A stretch of DNA of 11,485 nucleotides, from NCBI GenBank assembly GCA_036835375.1, contig DAITMB010000144.1, positions 1 to 11,485 of the forward strand, in the 5' to 3' direction. Shown in pieces: positions 6,605 to 11,485 of this stretch. The position numbers and the translations under genes are program-made. Source of the DNA: JANQTF01 sp036835375. Its GTDB lineage: Bacteria > Bacteroidota > Bacteroidia > J057. Under the pieces are notes generated by a model, which saw nothing but the letters and a program-made list of their open reading frames with translations, did not search any database and was not told the origin of the DNA. Numbering within the stretch: position 1 is the stretch's first letter; every line of letters starts with the position of its first letter.

Positions 6605-9600
6605 TCAAGGCGTGAGCTTCTGAACATACTTATAGCCTGTGCGCTCCTCAGCCACCATCCGAATGATGTAGGTGCCTGCAGAAAGGTTGAGCTTGTCAAA
6701 CAAGATCTCGTTTTTGCCAGCAAGACCTGGCACTGTCATCTGTGCCCATTGACGGCCTGCCAAGTCGAAAATGCGGAGATCCACCTCGGGATCATCTTCC
6801 TGCAACGTAAACGACACCGTGAAGCTACTGCCCGTGAAAGGACTTGGATACGCATTGATCGCTACGGTCTGCGGAACCAGTGAAATCGTTCCCAATTGAT
6901 CTATGCCGACCTTTCGGACATAGTTGCTATTTCGATACACCCGACCACCCAGCACGTCAAACTCCTGCCCGGAAAATACTTGATGAACCACTTGGAGGTC
7001 TAATTCTTCGGCACCATTGATCTCGCGCTCGTGATAGCCCACTTCCACAGTGGCGTTGAGACCCTGGTTGTTGGTGGCATAGACCTCGTAATACCGATCA
7101 ATTTGCCCTGGAATAGCCGCCCTGCCAGTGATGCGATAGACCAAGGTGGGACCCATGTTGGCACTGACAGGCTTAATCGTTAGTCCCATTCCGCCAAATT
7201 CTACTTCTTGCCCTTGACTGATGTTGCGCTCAGATCCTACACGACCGAGGATATAGGAAACTTCGCTTTCCTGAATGAAGGCGCCGCCACCAAGGGCTAT
7301 GGCACCTGGGTCTGCCATAAGGACGCCCTTCTTCATCACCAATCCTTCTCTGATCGCGAAATCGCTCATCACGGTGAGAGAACCTCCGTCCTTGCGCACT
7401 ACCATGTTTTCCATCGATCCGATACCTTTTCCACTGATCGTCTGGTCCTGCTCCCCGACAAAGAGAACAATGCCAGAAGAAAAGACATTTGGATCCTTGC
7501 GCAGATCTACAGAGAAGACCATGTCGCCCAGAATTTTCAGGCTATCACCCGCAATGGTCTTGCTTCCCCCATTCTCAAATCCCACGTTGAGAAATGAATC
7601 TGCTGGCACTGATTGAAATCCCCCCGCTGCGTCGAATATGATCCAATTATCTGGATGGCTCAGGAAGTCATAAGTTCCGGCATCTTCCATCAAGCGGGCA
7701 TTATTCGCGGGACCATAGCGAAAAATCCCTTTGTTGATAAAGTGGCTGCTGTTGTCGGTGGCCTTGAATCCCCCCCGCATCATGAATGCGAGATCGCCCG
7801 TCATTTCGTTGACAAGGGTATCTTTTGCTGGGATACTCAGATCTCCACGAAGGATCAAATTACCTGTACCGAGCAAGGGCCCTTTCATTTGTAGGGTACC
7901 CTGAGGCACATCCATGAGACCGTGGACTTCGAGCGTGTCGAGGAAGGCATAAACAGATCCGGTACGGCCTGAAATGAACTTGCCCCCCTCGTGAACGAGG
8001 ATCTGGTCTTCAAACGTGTAATTACCAAAACTCAGGTTGAGCTCGCCGCTCAGTTCTACTTTGCCAGTGACAGTGATGTTCTGGCCATTTCCATTTTCCA
8101 CGAGGAGCGACTTTTCGCCTACTCTAATATCTTTGAAAGCGCGTGTGCCGATGTTGCCATTGATGCGCAGAATAGCAGAGTCAGTTACTACTACGGTCCC
8201 CAACACCGTGAGGTCAGCACGCTCCCAATTGCTCTCCCCCCAGTTTAGAATCAGCTCATTCTCTACCACGACACGACCATATCGAAGGTTGGTCTGGCCA
8301 TCCACCAGCGCGTTCCCCAGCACCATGTTGTTAGCGCGGAACTCTCCCTCCTGCTCATCGTCGTAAACTTTTCCGTAGATATAGGCAGTATTGCCAACCG
8401 TAAGATTGGCTTTTCTGAGTTGCAACTCCACATTTCCTCCCAAAATGAAATTGCCGAGGGTGGTGATTCCGGCTACAGGAATGCGACGCTTAGGCAAATT
8501 ACGGGTGGGATCGGTGGGGAGGTCAAGGTGCCAATAGGTGCCGGGACGAAGGTCGAGGTCGCCCTGCCGGTAGCGATACACAATGGTGTTGGGGCCTTGG
8601 CTGCAATCCATTGTCGCGGTTGGCAGGAAATTATCCCGATTTTCCCAGTACATCGTTCCGCGATTTTCAAAGACGCTGCTAGAATCGATCCCCACGAAGA
8701 GAGATTTATCAGCAAATACCAGTGAGTCCAGCCGGTTCACCATGCGCGAATTACGCAGAATCAGGGCTTTATTTTTCAACACCAGCGGACGGGAGCCCCT
8801 GAGGACGGCATAGCCTTCAAATAGCGGCGCAAATAGCGTCGTGGTGTCACTTTGAACGTCCAGAATGCCATTAAGCAATGGAAAAGTCACATTGAAGCGC
8901 CCTTCATTGATGACGGTACCAGAGAATCGAATCGTGTCTCCCCCCGTGCGATCATCGAACCAAGCTCCCGCAGCAATGTCTACCGAACCAAAATCTCGCT
9001 TGCCATTGCGGGACGTGACCGTGACCAGCCTTCCGGGAGCAATTGTCATTTTGCCTGTAATGGTCAGGGCACCATTATGCATTTCAAAGTCGCCGCTCTC
9101 CACTTTCATTTCTCCACTCACCCGAAAGGTTCCATAGTTATTGTTGGACCCGGTGAATTTCACTCCCGACACATCCACGTTATGAAACTCAATGATTCCT
9201 TCCGAATCTCCATCAAACAATTCACCACGGATCACCGCATCGCCATAACAGATCAAGGAACCCTTCTGAGGCTCAAATTTGGCATCCATCCCGATCGAGA
9301 AGTGATGGAATACTTTCATCGTATCGATCGCAAACGAGATTCTCCGAATTGATCCCGCTTGACCGCCAAGCACCTCCACATCATAAAAGTGCCCTGGACT
9401 CAGGCGCTGGCCCAGGTTCAGCTGACGGTCAAAATGAAACACACTTCCAGGATAGTTGGCATCCAGAAATCCAACTTCCATCTGCACATTGTCGGTCTGA
9501 TTATGGACCAATCCTTTGCTTCGAAAGGTTGCGGAAGGGTGATTTCCGATCAGCTTGGCGCGATCGTAGAGATAGAGTCCACCGCTGCTATTATTCGTGA

Positions 9601-10990
9601 GAATGGCCGCAGAATCAAGGTTGACCTGATCTTTGATCCAAAATCTGCCACTTCCAGTAATCTCCGCATTTGGACCCGACACCACAAATTTATTGGCCCA
9701 GGCTGTGTCGCCATTGTGGACAATGCTGCCAGATAAAATGCCGTATTTCCACAAAAAGGATCCATTGTTGGTCACAGTTCCGGCGATCTCCACGCCATTG
9801 TCACTGCGCGAGTCAAACGTGCCACCCTGCTCGATCAACATGTTGCCAAAAACACGAGGACCATTGTTGCTGTTGATCGCCAGGCTCGTCCCGCTGCGGA
9901 TGAAGGTAGTCCCTTGAATCTGTAAATTCGCGTCGCGGATATTGCTGGGATTCGCTTTGATCTCCAAATCTCCTTGAATGTGGTAGGTTCCATATCCATT
10001 GACGTTGCCCGTGAATTCTCCCCAGAGATTTACATCTTGAAAAGTATTGATTCCCGCAAAGTCCAAGTCATTCAGTCGCCCATAGATTTCTGTCAGTCCA
10101 TTCACCGTGAGGTCAAAATTTTTGGGTTCCAGACGCCCATTGCCTTCGATCATGAGGTATTCCGACACAGTCACATCCCCAATCAAATAGCGGTTGCGAA
10201 ACAGGCTATTGGTGTCTTGCTTGATGATAAGTCTGGCATATTCGGCCCCTAGCACTTGCTGGTCACTGGCACTGCTATACCAGACTTCATTGCCTGATGG
10301 TGTAAAATCAACTTGCCCAAGGACCATGGGCGCTATTTGTGCAGAAAAATTTACGAAACTTTCATTTCGAAACACTGCATTTCCTCCCAGTCCATTGACC
10401 GTTGCCAGTTTAAAAAACAGCCCGCCCGTGGTCGCATTGGTGAGGGTGACACCATTACCAATGTCCAGCCTTTCAGTGATCATCACCAGCGAAGACCCGG
10501 CGATTTGCTGCGAATTCACCAGAAATTCTACCCGGCGAAAATTCAACGAATCACCATGGTGTACCAAGCCATTTTCGAATTTCACGATTCCGCCTGTTCC
10601 CCATGAGAGCAAAAAGTCGCCCTTAGACCCGCTATGAAAGGTCGCCAAGCCTTTGAAATGATTGATTCCTTCGCGCGCCATGTCGAGGATTTGCCCGAAT
10701 ACTTGGGTTTGTCCATTGACCGTGAAATTGGCTTTTCCGAGCAATAATTTTCCACTGGCTTGCACATTCAGCGAAGCAATGACAATAGCGGGATTCCCAT
10801 CCAACACTTCTACAATGTGGCCATTAGACACGGTCACTTGATCCCCTGCTGCTGGCACGCTCCCGCCCCAAGTGGCGCCGACATTCCAAGGTCCGCTCAT
10901 CACAGACTGAAGGTTGGCAGCGACCGTAAAAAGTGGCAAAAACAGGCAAAGGACCAACAAAAAACTAAACTTTTGTACAGGTATCGGCAT
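6605..10990 (-). CDS. Large secreted repeat protein with T9SS type A sorting domain
   Basis: This encodes 1,461 residues from the ATG at 10990. The start gives a clean signal peptide (MPIPVQKF, then FLLVLCLFLPLFTVA, cleavage near residue 24). ATGs at 11020, 11023 and 11116 only lengthen it. Residues about 26-63 resemble a G8-like start (SGPWNVGATWGGSVPAAGD, then VTVSNGHIVEV). About residues 88-1150 are four long modules rich in short beta strands, Gly and Asn (see the repeat entry), as expected for a right-handed beta-helix. Residues about 1377-1459 are the T9SS type A C-terminal domain: AINAYPSPFTGSSFTVSFTL, VDLRIFDLAGR, LSAGTYIIRM and the final YKYVQKLTP. The Sec pathway would take it to the periplasm and T9SS would carry it across the outer membrane and probably attach it to the surface. 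No catalytic motif was recognised, so adhesin or structural roles are as likely as an enzyme. Confidence 0.9.
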   Translation of the reverse strand: MPIPVQKFSFLLVLCLFLPLFTVAANLQSVMSGPWNVGATWGGSVPAAGDQVTVSNGHIVEVLDGNPAIVIASLNVQASGKLLLGKANFTVNGQTQVFGQILDMAREGINHFKGLATFHSGSKGDFLLSWGTGGIVKFENGLVHHGDSLNFRRVEFLVNSQQIAGSSLVMITERLDIGNGVTLTNATTGGLFFKLATVNGLGGNAVFRNESFVNFSAQIAPMVLGQVDFTPSGNEVWYSSASDQQVLGAEYARLIIKQDTNSLFRNRYLIGDVTVSEYLMIEGNGRLEPKNFDLTVNGLTEIYGRLNDLDFAGINTFQDVNLWGEFTGNVNGYGTYHIQGDLEIKANPSNIRDANLQIQGTTFIRSGTSLAINSNNGPRVFGNMLIEQGGTFDSRSDNGVEIAGTVTNNGSFLWKYGILSGSIVHNGDTAWANKFVVSGPNAEITGSGRFWIKDQVNLDSAAILTNNSSGGLYLYDRAKLIGNHPSATFRSKGLVHNQTDNVQMEVGFLDANYPGSVFHFDRQLNLGQRLSPGHFYDVEVLGGQAGSIRRISFAIDTMKVFHHFSIGMDAKFEPQKGSLICYGDAVIRGELFDGDSEGIIEFHNVDVSGVKFTGSNNNYGTFRVSGEMKVESGDFEMHNGALTITGKMTIAPGRLVTVTSRNGKRDFGSVDIAAGAWFDDRTGGDTIRFSGTVINEGRFNVTFPLLNGILDVQSDTTTLFAPLFEGYAVLRGSRPLVLKNKALILRNSRMVNRLDSLVFADKSLFVGIDSSSVFENRGTMYWENRDNFLPTATMDCSQGPNTIVYRYRQGDLDLRPGTYWHLDLPTDPTRNLPKRRIPVAGITTLGNFILGGNVELQLRKANLTVGNTAYIYGKVYDDEQEGEFRANNMVLGNALVDGQTNLRYGRVVVENELILNWGESNWERADLTVLGTVVVTDSAILRINGNIGTRAFKDIRVGEKSLLVENGNGQNITVTGKVELSGELNLSFGNYTFEDQILVHEGGKFISGRTGSVYAFLDTLEVHGLMDVPQGTLQMKGPLLGTGNLILRGDLSIPAKDTLVNEMTGDLAFMMRGGFKATDNSSHFINKGIFRYGPANNARLMEDAGTYDFLSHPDNWIIFDAAGGFQSVPADSFLNVGFENGGSKTIAGDSLKILGDMVFSVDLRKDPNVFSSGIVLFVGEQDQTISGKGIGSMENMVVRKDGGSLTVMSDFAIREGLVMKKGVLMADPGAIALGGGAFIQESEVSYILGRVGSERNISQGQEVEFGGMGLTIKPVSANMGPTLVYRITGRAAIPGQIDRYYEVYATNNQGLNATVEVGYHEREINGAEELDLQVVHQVFSGQEFDVLGGRVYRNSNYVRKVGIDQLGTISLVPQTVAINAYPSPFTGSSFTVSFTLQEDDPEVDLRIFDLAGRQWAQMTVPGLAGKNEILFDKLNLSAGTYIIRMVAEERTGYKYVQKLTP
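7553..10729 (-). repeat. Four divergent tandem protein modules inside the T9SS protein gene
   Basis: Each module starts with a strand of the form xLTVNGxTxIYGxLxD. In protein numbering these fall at 88 (FTVNGQTQVFGQILD), 293 (LTVNGLTEIYGRLND), 578 (LICYGDAVIRGELFD) and 862 (LTVGNTAYIYGKVYD). Spacings are 205, 285 and 284 residues. Modules 2-4 share a middle block starting ANLQIQGTTFI / GALTITGKMTI / ADLTVLGTVVV, itself spaced 285-286 residues apart; module 1 lacks it. All four then carry a block like LTNATTGGLFFK / LTNNSSGGLYLYD. Identity is low at DNA level, so the duplication is old. The end of module 4 is set by period, not by a clear edge. Confidence 0.7.
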
Positions 10991-11485
10991 GGTGAATACG
11001 CTTTTATTCAGAAGAGTCATCATGTGAAGAGTCGGTATAGCCCTTTGGTTCGACAACAGGGATAGCCGTATTGTAAGGCAGTGCAAAATAGTGAACGTCA
11101 ACCTTTTGCCTTCCATACGATTTCCGAAAATTTCCTATTGCGGGTTGAGAGAAAGATAACCCGTAGGTCGTCCTTCTTTTATTGCGAATTAACTTATCAG
11201 ACGCAAGGTTCTTAAATCTTACCTGCCTCAACAAGCATTCGCGCTCGAAAAGCCCGAAAAGCCGCCTGAGTGGTTGCTGACTTAATATGTCATCGCCTTC
11301 CTCGCGAATGATCCCTCCTAAGGGACGGAATAGAATGAGTGTGAGGGAAATACAAAAATTTCATTATCAATGAGATTTATACCATCCCATTGACAAATTT
11401 TTACCACATAAATTTTCATAGATTCCTCAGAATTCTCAGTGAAGAATTCTTCCTTTCGCTCGCTCACGCTCGTGGGCAAGGATTG
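10991..11485. other. Intergenic region upstream of the T9SS protein gene
   Basis: About 495 bp contain no gene that I can support on either strand and no exact TAnnTTTG promoter for the large gene. It contains a 9-bp tandem duplication (CGAAAAGCC at 11246-11254 and 11255-11263), an AT-rich interrupted inverted repeat (11354-11402) and a pair of identical palindromes AGAATTCT at 11429-11436 and 11443-11450. The last bases (CGCTCG repeated at the far right) are not assignable. Confidence 0.5.

Noticed and set aside
8852..9352. 166-codon plus-strand frame opposite the large secreted-protein gene
   Set aside because: It is antisense to a gene with signal peptide, repeats and sorting domain in one unbroken frame; the composition looks like a shadow.
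11041..11110. sigma70-like TTGACG...TACAAT upstream of the large gene
   Set aside because: The spacing is about 20 nt, too long, and Bacteroidota use a different consensus; not convincing as a promoter.
10991..11116. N-terminal extension of the large secreted protein to 11020, 11023 or 11116
   Set aside because: A start at 10990 places a compact basic region directly before the hydrophobic signal core; longer starts bury the signal peptide 10 to 42 residues in. The 11020/11023 ATGs remain possible.
11246..11263. Perfect tandem copy of CGAAAAGCC
   Set aside because: Two copies of 9 bp are too little to call a functional repeat or transposon footprint.

Overview
The window looks like a piece of a Bacteroidota chromosome. 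The strongest evidence is a secreted protein of about 1,460 residues that ends in a type IX secretion (T9SS) type A C-terminal sorting domain, a system essentially confined to this phylum. Promoter-like sequences with the Bacteroidota -7 consensus (TAnnTTTG), an absence of clear Shine-Dalgarno sequences and several typical Bacteroidota families agree with this. Genus cannot be told from the sequence.

Positions 1-1580 (minus strand) are an AT-rich block: a DUF6597-type AraC regulator, a single-domain VOC/glyoxalase-fold protein, and the start of a TfoX N-terminal-domain protein that runs off the left edge. The three genes are co-directional, and the last two are separated by only 9 bp. The block ends at a palindromic repeat that abuts a truncated, frameshifted remnant of an Rpn-type (PD-(D/E)XK) recombination-promoting nuclease/transposase. 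Composition changes beyond that point, so the block is probably an acquired cassette.

Positions 1846-2799 (plus strand) hold two small genes: a DUF1905 + YdeI/OmpD-associated protein and a short predicted lipoprotein.

Positions 2876-5361 (minus strand) hold a two-gene operon: a KefF/KefG-type flavin oxidoreductase followed, with an ATGA start/stop overlap, by a KefB/KefC-type cation:proton antiporter with a C-terminal RCK/TrkA_N domain. Together they form a ligand-gated K+ efflux system of the electrophile-protection type. A good Bacteroidota promoter match lies upstream of the oxidoreductase.

Positions 5907-6434 (plus strand) encode a small two-helix membrane protein with a PH-like cytoplasmic domain. 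It converges on the large secreted-protein gene (6605-10990, minus strand), with a hairpin flanked by A and T tracts between them that could terminate both. The large protein has a signal peptide, a G8-like N-terminal motif, four long tandem modules (two of about 285 residues that match in period) and the T9SS sorting domain. It is probably a beta-helical surface or secreted protein. The last ~500 bp contain no gene that I can support, only small inverted repeats.

I see no convincing evidence of a wholly new multi-gene system. The most unusual items are the modular T9SS protein, the cassette boundary with its transposase remnant, and a Kef system with an altered nucleotide-binding glycine motif.
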